DNA of 64,000 nucleotides from Cohnella zeiphila (GTDB lineage Bacteria; Bacillota; Bacilli; Paenibacillales; Paenibacillaceae), in NCBI RefSeq assembly GCF_014212055.1, contig NZ_JACJVO010000010.1:100333-164332 (forward strand), read 5' to 3'. The notes beneath the pieces are model-generated. The model saw nothing but the letters and a program-made list of their open reading frames with translations. It was not told where the DNA came from and ran no database searches. This document shows positions 44,073 through 51,380 of this stretch, in pieces. A program made the translations under genes and the position numbers. Each line of letters starts with the position of its first letter. The stretch's first letter is position 1.

Positions 44073-45491
44073 TTACTTGACGAGCGGCTGGATCGTCTTC
44101 TTCACGCCGGCCAGCCCGTCGTCGATCGTCGTTTTGCCGCGCAGGATGTCATTGACCGCTTTGGTCAGGGCGTCGCTGTACTCGCTGAAGAACGGAAGCG
44201 ACGGGAACGACTTCAGGTTCGGGCTTTTCGCGTAATCGGTAAATTCCTTGAAGCCCGGCACCGCGTCGTAAGACGGATCGTCAAGCGTCGAGGCGCGGGT
44301 CGGAAGATTGCCGAGCGCGGCCGTAAACTGGACGAGCTGCTGCTTATCCGTAAACCATTTGATGAACTCCCAGGAGGCGTCCGGATGCTTGGCGCCCTTC
44401 GGGATGTAGAGCACGCTCGTGTTGATGTTGCCGGCGTTCTTCAGCTCGGGATGGTCTTCGCTGTACGGGATCGGGGCAATGCCGTAATCGAGGCTGGGAG
44501 CGAACTGCTTGATGAACGTCGGCAGCCATTCTCCGTCGATCGTCATCGCGTATTTGCCGCTGAAGAACGGATTTTGCGCCGACTGGTACTTGCCGAGCGA
44601 CGCGGAGAAGCGGTCGAGGTTCTCGCTGCCGTATTTGTCCCACAGGTCCTTGGAAAATTGCACCGCCTGCTTAAAGCCCGGATCGTCCGGCGTAACCTGC
44701 TTCGTGTCCGGATCCCAGAACTTGCCGCCGTACACCTGCGAGAACGTATAGGAATCGATGCCCGGCCACAGGCCCAGCACCTCGAGGCGGCCGTCCTTCT
44801 GCACGACGCTGAGCTTCTCGGCGTACTCCTTCAGCTCCGTCATCGTCGCCGGAGGCGCGCTGTAGCCGGCGTCCGCCAGCATCTTCTTGTTGTAGAACAG
44901 CATCGTGAAATGCATCGCGATCGGCAGCGCGTACGTATGCCCGTCGTACTGGCTGCTGACGAGCGCTCCGGGGATGAAGTCGTTCAGATCGACGTTGTCT
45001 TTGGCTATGTAATCGTCGAGCGGGATCATCGCCCCCTTGGTTCCCCAAGCGGCGACGTTCTGGCCGAATTGCGAGGCGATGTCGGGAGGGTTGCCGCCGG
45101 TGATGGCGGTGAGCTGCTTCTGATAATCGCTCTGGCTCAAGCCTTTGACCGTAATGTTCGGATGGGAGTCGTTGAACTGCTTGATCAGCTTCTCGATCGC
45201 CTCGCCCTCCGGCCCGGTCCAGCCGTACCAGAAGCTCAAAGTTACCTTCTCTTGCGGGGACGCGTTTGCCGGAGAGGCGCTTGCCTGGGAAGCGCTCGCC
45301 GGCGATGCGGCGGCGCTTTCGGGCGCGCTTGCGGAGGCGCTTGGCGAGGAGGCGCCCGGTGAGGAGGCGGAGCCTCCCTCGCTAGCCCCGTTGCCGGAAT
45401 TGCCGCCTCCGCTGCAAGAAGCGAGCAGCAGGCTCGCGCCCGCCAGCATGGCAAATGTCGTTGTGCGGGTAAAACGGATGTTCTTGGACAT
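44073..45491 (-). CDS. sugar ABC transporter solute-binding lipoprotein (importer A)
   Basis: A 472-residue family 1 extracellular binding protein. The signal peptide ends in the lipobox LASC (Cys26), followed by a long Ser/Ala/Pro/Glu linker to about residue 78. The mature part begins VTLSFWYGWTGPEGEAIEKL, with NDSHPNITVKGLSQSDYQKQ, as in UgpB/MalE-like proteins. The sugar cannot be named. GAGGGA precedes the ATG. It follows the two oxidoreductase genes by 45 bases in the same direction, so all are probably one operon. Confidence 0.93.
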   Translation of the reverse strand: MSKNIRFTRTTTFAMLAGASLLLASCSGGGNSGNGASEGGSASSPGASSPSASASAPESAAASPASASQASASPANASPQEKVTLSFWYGWTGPEGEAIEKLIKQFNDSHPNITVKGLSQSDYQKQLTAITGGNPPDIASQFGQNVAAWGTKGAMIPLDDYIAKDNVDLNDFIPGALVSSQYDGHTYALPIAMHFTMLFYNKKMLADAGYSAPPATMTELKEYAEKLSVVQKDGRLEVLGLWPGIDSYTFSQVYGGKFWDPDTKQVTPDDPGFKQAVQFSKDLWDKYGSENLDRFSASLGKYQSAQNPFFSGKYAMTIDGEWLPTFIKQFAPSLDYGIAPIPYSEDHPELKNAGNINTSVLYIPKGAKHPDASWEFIKWFTDKQQLVQFTAALGNLPTRASTLDDPSYDAVPGFKEFTDYAKSPNLKSFPSLPFFSEYSDALTKAVNDILRGKTTIDDGLAGVKKTIQPLVK

Positions 45492-45536
45492 TCGAATCCC
45501 TCATTTCCACGATATTTGTCTGCGGCCTTGCCAATC

Positions 45537-46412
45537 TTACAGGTTCATCCACTCGTCTTGCTTCTGCCGCGCCAGCCGCGCGGCATCGATCAAGGCCATC
45601 GTCCCGATCGTCTCCGCGGCCTCGACCGGGGCGCCGCCGCTATCGAAAAACGCCAGCATCTCCCGGATCAGCCTGGGAAAGTAGTCGGTGCACTCCGCGA
45701 AAAACGCCGTGCCGCCGTCCGCCGCCGCGCATGATGCCTGAAACGGAGCCGGAGGCGTCTGTACGACCGTGCCCTGCCGTCCGTCGCCGTAGTCGACGAT
45801 GTAGGTGAACAGCTCCGCGCCGCCGTACGCCTTCAGCCGCTTCGCCCCTGTGCCCATCAGCACGGTCAGCATCTCGAAGCTGTGGACGGCGTAATGGTCG
45901 AAACCGCCTCCTCCCAGGACGAACGCGGCGCGGCTCTCCGCCGCGCGGCCGCGCTCCGCCTGCCAAGGCTCCAGCTCGCGCGCGAAACGCAGCGCCGAGC
46001 TGGAGAACAGCGGCGTGCCGCACTCGGCCGCGAGCTCGAACATCCGCTCGGCCGCCGCCCGGTTCGGCGCGAACGTCTTGTCGACGTACACCGGCTTGCC
46101 CGAGCGCAGCGCCTCGGCCGCGAGCCGCTCGTGATGCTGCGGATGGTCGGGCGACAGCACGACGATCGCGTCGCAGCGCCCGATCAGCTCGCCGATCGAA
46201 GCCGCGCGTTCGATGCCATGCTCCGCGCACCACTGTTCGGTGCCGCGCGCCGCCGTCGCGCCCGGTCCGCGGTCGGGAGGAGCGTCCAGCTCGGCCCAAG
46301 CGAGCGCGGCCTCCCAGCGGCCGCCCGCCGCCTCGCGAATCCACCTGGGGTAGTTGTTCGCATGCCATTCGTCGAGGAAGTAGTCGATGAAGCCGATTTT
46401 CCGAGCCGTCAC
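45537..46412 (-). CDS. Gfo/Idh/MocA family oxidoreductase, divergent
   Basis: A 291-residue protein with a dehydrogenase-like N-terminal domain (KIGFIDYFLDEWHANNYP replaces the canonical GxGxxG at the start) and RSGKPVYVDKTFAPNRAAAE, equivalent to the usual EKP lysine motif but with Asp-Lys-Thr. The missing glycine motif suggests altered or lost cofactor binding, perhaps a partner subunit or an enzyme of another specificity. The GTG start overlaps the stop of the preceding oxidoreductase as GTGA, with GGAGG seven bases upstream, so the two are translated together. Confidence 0.8.
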   Translation of the reverse strand: MTARKIGFIDYFLDEWHANNYPRWIREAAGGRWEAALAWAELDAPPDRGPGATAARGTEQWCAEHGIERAASIGELIGRCDAIVVLSPDHPQHHERLAAEALRSGKPVYVDKTFAPNRAAAERMFELAAECGTPLFSSSALRFARELEPWQAERGRAAESRAAFVLGGGGFDHYAVHSFEMLTVLMGTGAKRLKAYGGAELFTYIVDYGDGRQGTVVQTPPAPFQASCAAADGGTAFFAECTDYFPRLIREMLAFFDSGGAPVEAAETIGTMALIDAARLARQKQDEWMNL

Positions 46413-47467
46413 AGCCGCACCTCCCCGCCTTCCGCCGCCGAGCGGTAGATCGCGTCCATCGCCTCGGAGGTGACGATCGTCCGGTCGATATGCGCCTGGT
46501 TGGGAATGCCGGTGCGGATGCTGGAGAGGAAGCTGTCGATCTCCTCCTGGAACGCGTTGGCCATGCGGAAGGTCGGTTTGACTTCGCATAGCGCGCCGTC
46601 GCGTGCGGTGTAGTAGGTGAAGCCGCCGCCGTAGTCCAGCTTGACGCCGCCTTTGTCGCCGAGGAATTCGACGAACATGGCGGATTCGCCGATGTTCTGC
46701 GCCCAGGCGCCGTTCAGCGAGAGCGTCGGGCCGGAGGTACGGATGAAGGCGGTAACGAAATCCTCCACGTCATAAACGCCGCCGTAATCGGGAGGGCCGG
46801 CCCACATGTCGACATAGGCGTACTCCTTCAGGTTGCGGCCGAGCAGCCCGTGCGTCGCTCCCGACACCGTCTCGATCTGCGGCTGGCCGATGGCGTACAG
46901 CATCAGATCGAGGAAATGAACGCCCCAATCGATCAGCACGCCGCCGCCGGACATCGACTTCGTCGTGAACGGGCCGCCGAGGCCGGGAATCGAACGATGC
47001 GCGCGGAACGAACCGTAACAATGGTAGATTCGGCCGAGCTCGCCCTGCTCGATCATCGCTTTGATCCGGTTTACGGAGCTGTTGAAGCGGTTGACGACGC
47101 CGATGTTCAGCATCCTTCCGCTGCTGCGGGCTTCCTCCTGCATTCGGCGCGCTTCCTGCGCCGTCGTCGCCGCCGGCTTCTCGCACAGCACGTGCTTGCC
47201 GGCCCGCAGGCAATCGATGGCGATCGGAGCGTGCGCCGCGTTCGGCGTGCAGACCGAGACGGCCTCCACCTCTTCGTCGGCCAGCATCTCGCGGTAATCG
47301 GCCAGCGCGATCGCCCCTTCGCAGAGCTCGGCCGCGCTGCGCGCCCGCTCCAATTCCACGTCGATCACGTACTTGATTTGCGCCGCTTCGCTGCGGTTGT
47401 AAGCCGGAATATGCTGGCTGCGGGCGATCGTCCCGCAGCCGATGACGGCTACCTTCAGACTGGCCAT
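46409..47467 (-). CDS. Gfo/Idh/MocA family sugar oxidoreductase
   Basis: A 352-residue NAD(P)-dependent dehydrogenase: Rossmann motif VAVIGCGTIARSQHIPAY, catalytic lysine in GKHVLCEKPAATTAQEA, and GGGVLIDWGVHFLDLMLYAI with conserved Asp and His. It heads the operon that continues with the divergent dehydrogenase, importer A and the acyltransferase. It likely oxidises or epimerises the imported sugar or its product (inference). The ATG at 47467 follows AAGGAGGAG. Confidence 0.92.
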   Translation of the reverse strand: MASLKVAVIGCGTIARSQHIPAYNRSEAAQIKYVIDVELERARSAAELCEGAIALADYREMLADEEVEAVSVCTPNAAHAPIAIDCLRAGKHVLCEKPAATTAQEARRMQEEARSSGRMLNIGVVNRFNSSVNRIKAMIEQGELGRIYHCYGSFRAHRSIPGLGGPFTTKSMSGGGVLIDWGVHFLDLMLYAIGQPQIETVSGATHGLLGRNLKEYAYVDMWAGPPDYGGVYDVEDFVTAFIRTSGPTLSLNGAWAQNIGESAMFVEFLGDKGGVKLDYGGGFTYYTARDGALCEVKPTFRMANAFQEEIDSFLSSIRTGIPNQAHIDRTIVTSEAMDAIYRSAAEGGEVRL

Positions 47468-47491
47468 GGCTGCACATCTCCTCCTTTGGTA

Positions 47492-47504
47492 GTAACCATC
47501 ATAG
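47492..47504 (-). promoter_or_regulatory. candidate -10 region of the importer A operon
   Basis: On the minus strand CTATGATGGTTAC contains TATGAT (five of six -10 bases). The same 13 bases recur at 62915-62927 in front of importer C. No matching -35 is obvious, as expected if an activator such as the AraC protein is required. Confidence 0.4.
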
Positions 47505-47550
47505 CAAGGACGAATGGCGCATTCTTTAGCCTGGGTTGATCGGGCATTGG

Positions 47551-48453
47551 TCATTTTTTGCCGCTTGCGAGCCACTGCTTGTACATCGTCGGGGACATGC
47601 CGAACTTGTTGCGGAAGGCTTTGCTGAACGTGTGAATCGTGCGGTAATGCAGCCGCTCGGCGATTTGCGTGATGCTGAATTCGCCGCCTTGCAGCCAGAG
47701 GATCGCTTGCTCGAAGCGCTTGCGGTCAAAGTATTCCTTGATCGTCAGGCCCGTCTCGCGGGCGAATAGGCGGGAGAGGTGGGGATAGCTGTAATAAAGC
47801 TCGTCGGCGATCTCCGACAACTCGGTAATGCGAAGCAGCTTCGTGTCGATGTACTGGACCAGCTCGTAGACCAGCCGCTTCTCCTCGTCGATCTGGGCGT
47901 AGGAGGGCACGACCGGTCCGGTATGCTCGTACAGATTGCGGCAGCCGAGCACGATGATTTGATGCAGGAAGGCGTGAATCATAAGCCCCGAACCGCTGCT
48001 GGGATGATGCAGCTCGGCGAGCAGGCCGGCGAACGGGTGGGCGATGTCCAGCCGTTCCTTCACCCGCCGCTCCTTGCGCTTGTCCAGCAGCTCCTGCAGC
48101 GGGCGCAGCGGATGATCTTCCTGCTCCCCGGAGAAGTCGAACTGGAACCCGACATAGTAGTAGCGGAACGGCTCGATGGCGTCGGCGAGGCCGTCGTGCA
48201 TTTCTCCGGGGTAATTGAACAGCAGATCGCCTTCCCGCACCTCGCAGGCGGCGCCGTCCGTCTCGTAGACGCCTTTGCCCGAGACGATATAGCTGATCTC
48301 GTAGCAGACCTGCTGGTGCAGGCCGATACGGTACCCGCCCTCGCAGCTCAGATCGCCGACCTGGTACAGCTTGACCGGGCCGTAGGACAGCGGCTCCCCG
48401 AAGTAGCCGTTATCGAAGTGAAACTTGACCGTTCTCTCGCGCGCATCGTCCAT
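47551..48453 (-). CDS. AraC-family transcriptional regulator with cupin-like sensor domain
   Basis: A 300-residue regulator. The N-terminal domain (LHQQVCYEISYIVSGKGVYE, DLLFNYPGEMHDG) is an AraC-type cupin that binds a small ligand, and the C-terminal double helix-turn-helix includes ELSEIADELYYSYPHLSRLF and FSITQIAERLHYRTIHTFSK with AFRNKFGMSPTMYKQW. It is upstream of the oxidoreductase/importer A operon on the same strand and is the likely local activator. GGGGGA precedes the ATG. It is divergent from a second AraC gene across 170 bases. Confidence 0.93.
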   Translation of the reverse strand: MDDARERTVKFHFDNGYFGEPLSYGPVKLYQVGDLSCEGGYRIGLHQQVCYEISYIVSGKGVYETDGAACEVREGDLLFNYPGEMHDGLADAIEPFRYYYVGFQFDFSGEQEDHPLRPLQELLDKRKERRVKERLDIAHPFAGLLAELHHPSSGSGLMIHAFLHQIIVLGCRNLYEHTGPVVPSYAQIDEEKRLVYELVQYIDTKLLRITELSEIADELYYSYPHLSRLFARETGLTIKEYFDRKRFEQAILWLQGGEFSITQIAERLHYRTIHTFSKAFRNKFGMSPTMYKQWLASGKK

Positions 48454-48623
48454 TCGTTTTCCCCCATTCTCGGCATTGTCGTCGTTCTTTTTTAGGATGA
48501 GTCATTTCCCCGCCTTTGCAAATCCGCTCCGCCTCCTAAATTGCGCCGCCTGTTGTCTTGTGAAAAGCACACAAACCGTGCTATTTTTCATATGAAGACG
48601 GACGACCGAAGGGGAGATCGGGC

Positions 48624-49508
48624 ATGACGGGAGACGGGCGAGCGTTCGGGACGTTCGGCTTTCGCTTTGCGGCGGCGGACGAGCTGCCGCTGTGCGAGCT
48701 GTTCGCGGTGGGGCATGAGCGGGAGACGCAGACGGCTTACGATTGGGACGGGCTGGCCCGAACGGACGGTCCGCTGCTGCTGTTCCAATATACGATCGAG
48801 GGCTGCGGGGAACTTGCCGTGGAAGAGCGCCTGCACCGGCTGATGCCGGGACAGGCTTTCCTCGTGGAGATCCCCGGCCGTCACCGGTACCGGCTTCCCG
48901 AGGACTCGCCCGCCTGGGAATTTATCTACATCCTGCTTCGCCCCCGGATGGCGCTTTCGCTATGGACCGGCGTCAAGGACCGGATCGGAGAAGCTCCCTT
49001 CCTGCCTCAAGGAAGCGGCCCGATTCGCGCCTTGAGAGATTTGATCTGGGATGCCGGCTCCGGCCGGATCGCCGACCCGTTCTCCGCGTCCTCCCACACC
49101 TACCGTTTTCTGATGGAGCTGACCCGGTTCGCCCGCGCCAAGGGACTGTCGGATTCGCTGTGGCCGCCGGCCGTCAAGGAAGCCGTCCATTACATGGACC
49201 GTCACTACGGCCGGATGATCGGGCAAGAGCAGCTCGCCTCCGACCTCGGCCTGTCCAGATACCATTTCTTAAGGATGTTCTCCCGGTACGTCGGCATGAC
49301 CCCGGGAGAATACGTCAGCAAGGTCCGGGTGGAAAAGTCGATCGAGCTACTGCGGCACACGGATTGGAGCCTGGAGCGGATCGCCGCGGCCGTGGGCTAT
49401 TCCAGCGGCAGCTACTTCATCAAGGTGTTCCGCAGGCTCACCGGCCAGACGCCCGCCGTCTTCCGGTCGGGCAAGCAGCTCCCGTATACCCGGTTCTTCT
49501 TCGACTAG
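48624..49508 (+). CDS. AraC-family transcriptional regulator
   Basis: A 294-residue regulator with an N-terminal cupin-like domain (LPLCELFAVGHERETQTAYD, RLMPGQAFLVEIPGRHRYRL) and C-terminal double helix-turn-helix (IGQEQLASDLGLSRYHFLRM, WSLERIAAAVGYSSGSYFIK followed by VFRRLTGQTPAVFR). It lies 130 bases before the GH27 gene on the same strand and probably controls it. GGGGAG precedes the ATG. Confidence 0.93.
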   Translation: MTGDGRAFGTFGFRFAAADELPLCELFAVGHERETQTAYDWDGLARTDGPLLLFQYTIEGCGELAVEERLHRLMPGQAFLVEIPGRHRYRLPEDSPAWEFIYILLRPRMALSLWTGVKDRIGEAPFLPQGSGPIRALRDLIWDAGSGRIADPFSASSHTYRFLMELTRFARAKGLSDSLWPPAVKEAVHYMDRHYGRMIGQEQLASDLGLSRYHFLRMFSRYVGMTPGEYVSKVRVEKSIELLRHTDWSLERIAAAVGYSSGSYFIKVFRRLTGQTPAVFRSGKQLPYTRFFFD

Positions 49509-49638
49509 CGTGCTTCAAGAAGAGCAATATCGTGCTATTCGCTTGCATTAATTACGGTGGAATTCGGCGGCGGCCAGCCTTTATGATGATCTGGAGAGGC
49601 AATATCATGCCACGGAGATCGCATAAGGAGGCTGACTC

Positions 49639-50919
49639 ATGAATCATCGAGACGTTACCGGAACGCCCCCGATGGGATGGAATAGCTGGGACTGCTACGG
49701 CGCAGCCGTGACCGAGACGGAGGTTCGGGGCAATGCGGAATATATGGCCCGCCATCTGAAGGAATTCGGCTGGGAATACGTCGTCGTCGACATCCAATGG
49801 TATGAGCCCGGCGCGGTATCATCGCAATACCGGCCGTTCGTGCCGCTCGAGATGGACGGCTATTCGCGGCTGATGCCCGCGGAGAACCGGTTCCCTTCCG
49901 CCGCGGGAGGAAAAGGCTTCAAGCCGCTGGCCGATTACGTGCACGGCTTGGGCTTGAAGTTCGGCATCCATATCATGCGCGGGATTCCGAGACAGGCGGC
50001 GCATGCCGGGACGCCGATCCTGGGAACGGCCGCCACGGCCCGGGAGATTGCCCACTCCAATTCGATCTGCCCCTGGAACACCGACATGTACGGCGTGGAC
50101 GCGGCGAAGGAAGGAGCGCAGGCTTATTACGATTCGCTGTTCCAACTGTACGCCGAATGGGGCGTGGATTTCGTGAAGGTGGACGACATCGCCGCTTCCA
50201 GGCTTTATGGGTCTCACCTGCCGGAGATCGCGCTGATTCGGCAAGCGATCGACAAGTGCGGCCGGCCGATGGTTCTCAGCTTGTCTCCCGGCCCCGCTCC
50301 GGTCCGCGAGGCGGAATTCTTCGAGGCTCACGCCAACATGTGGCGGATGACCGACGACTTCTGGGACCGCTGGGAGCTTCTCCTGGATATGTTCGACCGC
50401 TGCGAGCAGTGGCAGGGCCGCCCGGCTCCCGGGAATTGGCCGGACTGCGACATGCTGCCGCTCGGGCACATCGGCATCCGGTCGGTCGACGGCGGCGGCG
50501 CGGACCGGTGGACCCGGTTCACGAAGGACGAGCAGCTCACGATGATGTCGCTTTGGATGCTTTTCCGGTCCCCTTTGTTCTTCGGCGGGGAGATGCGGGA
50601 CAACGATGACTGGACCTTGTCGCTGCTGATCAATCGCGACGCGCTCGAGCTGCATCGGGAAGGAAAGAACGCCCGGCCGGCGTACCGGGACGGAGACCGG
50701 ATCGCGTGGACGGCCGAAGGGCCGCGCGGTTATCGCTATGCCGCCTTGTTCAACGTAGGCGAGCAGGAGATCGACGTCGCCCTGCCCTTATCGGCGATCG
50801 GCGCTCCGTCCGGCCTGCCGGCCAAAGATCTGTGGCGGAACATCGTCTGGGAACAGACCGAACCCGAAATCAACGTATCCGTGCCGCCCCACGGGGTCCG
50901 GCTCATTCGGCTCGGCTGA
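49639..50919 (+). CDS. glycoside hydrolase family 27 alpha-galactosidase-like enzyme
   Basis: A 426-residue GH27 enzyme. The family start TPPMGWNSWDCYGAAVTETE, WEYVVVDIQWYEP, the nucleophile segment VDFVKVDDIAAS (aspartate near residue 181) and the acid/base segment ANMWRMTDDFWDRW (near 238) are all present, followed by a C-terminal beta domain. GH27 members cleave terminal alpha-galactose or related residues. No signal peptide is present, so it acts on imported oligosaccharides. The catalytic loop reads KVDD rather than the common KYD, and the acid/base loop differs from classical alpha-galactosidases, so another alpha- or beta-linked substrate (for example L-arabinopyranose) is possible. 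AAGGAGG precedes the ATG. Confidence 0.9.
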   Translation: MNHRDVTGTPPMGWNSWDCYGAAVTETEVRGNAEYMARHLKEFGWEYVVVDIQWYEPGAVSSQYRPFVPLEMDGYSRLMPAENRFPSAAGGKGFKPLADYVHGLGLKFGIHIMRGIPRQAAHAGTPILGTAATAREIAHSNSICPWNTDMYGVDAAKEGAQAYYDSLFQLYAEWGVDFVKVDDIAASRLYGSHLPEIALIRQAIDKCGRPMVLSLSPGPAPVREAEFFEAHANMWRMTDDFWDRWELLLDMFDRCEQWQGRPAPGNWPDCDMLPLGHIGIRSVDGGGADRWTRFTKDEQLTMMSLWMLFRSPLFFGGEMRDNDDWTLSLLINRDALELHREGKNARPAYRDGDRIAWTAEGPRGYRYAALFNVGEQEIDVALPLSAIGAPSGLPAKDLWRNIVWEQTEPEINVSVPPHGVRLIRLG

Positions 50920-51334
50920 TCAAGCGACCCCAAAAAATAGCGACGGCATGATGGACTAACAAAGTTTGTGGGACCTGCATGCCCAATTCGCAGGGCTTAC
51001 CTGCCGCCGGTGCGCTAACGATGCAAAATATCGTTAGCTGCGCATTCCGAAGCCCGGCACGGCGCGCTAACGATGCAAATCATCGCATCGAGAGCTCATT
51101 CGCCGGACTTCGGCGGCGGGCCGGTGCGCTTGCGATGCAAATCATCGTTAGCTGCGCATTCCGAAGCCCGGCACGGCGCGCTAACGATGCAAATCATCGC
51201 ATCGAGAGCTCATTCGCCGGACTTCGGCGGCGAGCCGGCGCGCTTGCGGTACAATATCGCACCGCTTACGGGGATTGGCGAAGTGATGGAGATGAATCGT
51301 GTTCGTTAAATGAGCCACCGAATAAACAAGTATT
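50920..51334. repeat. intergenic array of CTAACGAT palindromes, 52/62-bp alternation
   Basis: No gene is supported. Five dyads related to CTAACGAT-N7-ATCGTTAG are centred at 51026, 51078, 51140, 51192 and 51254, so spacings alternate 52, 62, 52, 62. The first has perfect 8-bp arms; later copies have one changed arm. The 114-bp double unit (GCTGCGCATTCCGAAGCCC at 51037 and 51151) is almost identical in its two copies. It lies between convergent genes. Confidence 0.9.
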
Positions 51335-51374
51335 GAAGCCCTCTTTCCGATCGGCTGAATCGGAAGGGGGCTTC
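51335..51374 (-). terminator. terminator hairpin after the GH50-like gene
   Basis: GAAGCCC-CTTTCCGAT pairs with ATCGGAAGG-GGGCTTC around seven bases. It lies just beyond the stop at 51381; the following minus-strand T run is weak. Confidence 0.6.
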
Positions 51375-51380
51375 GCGGGA

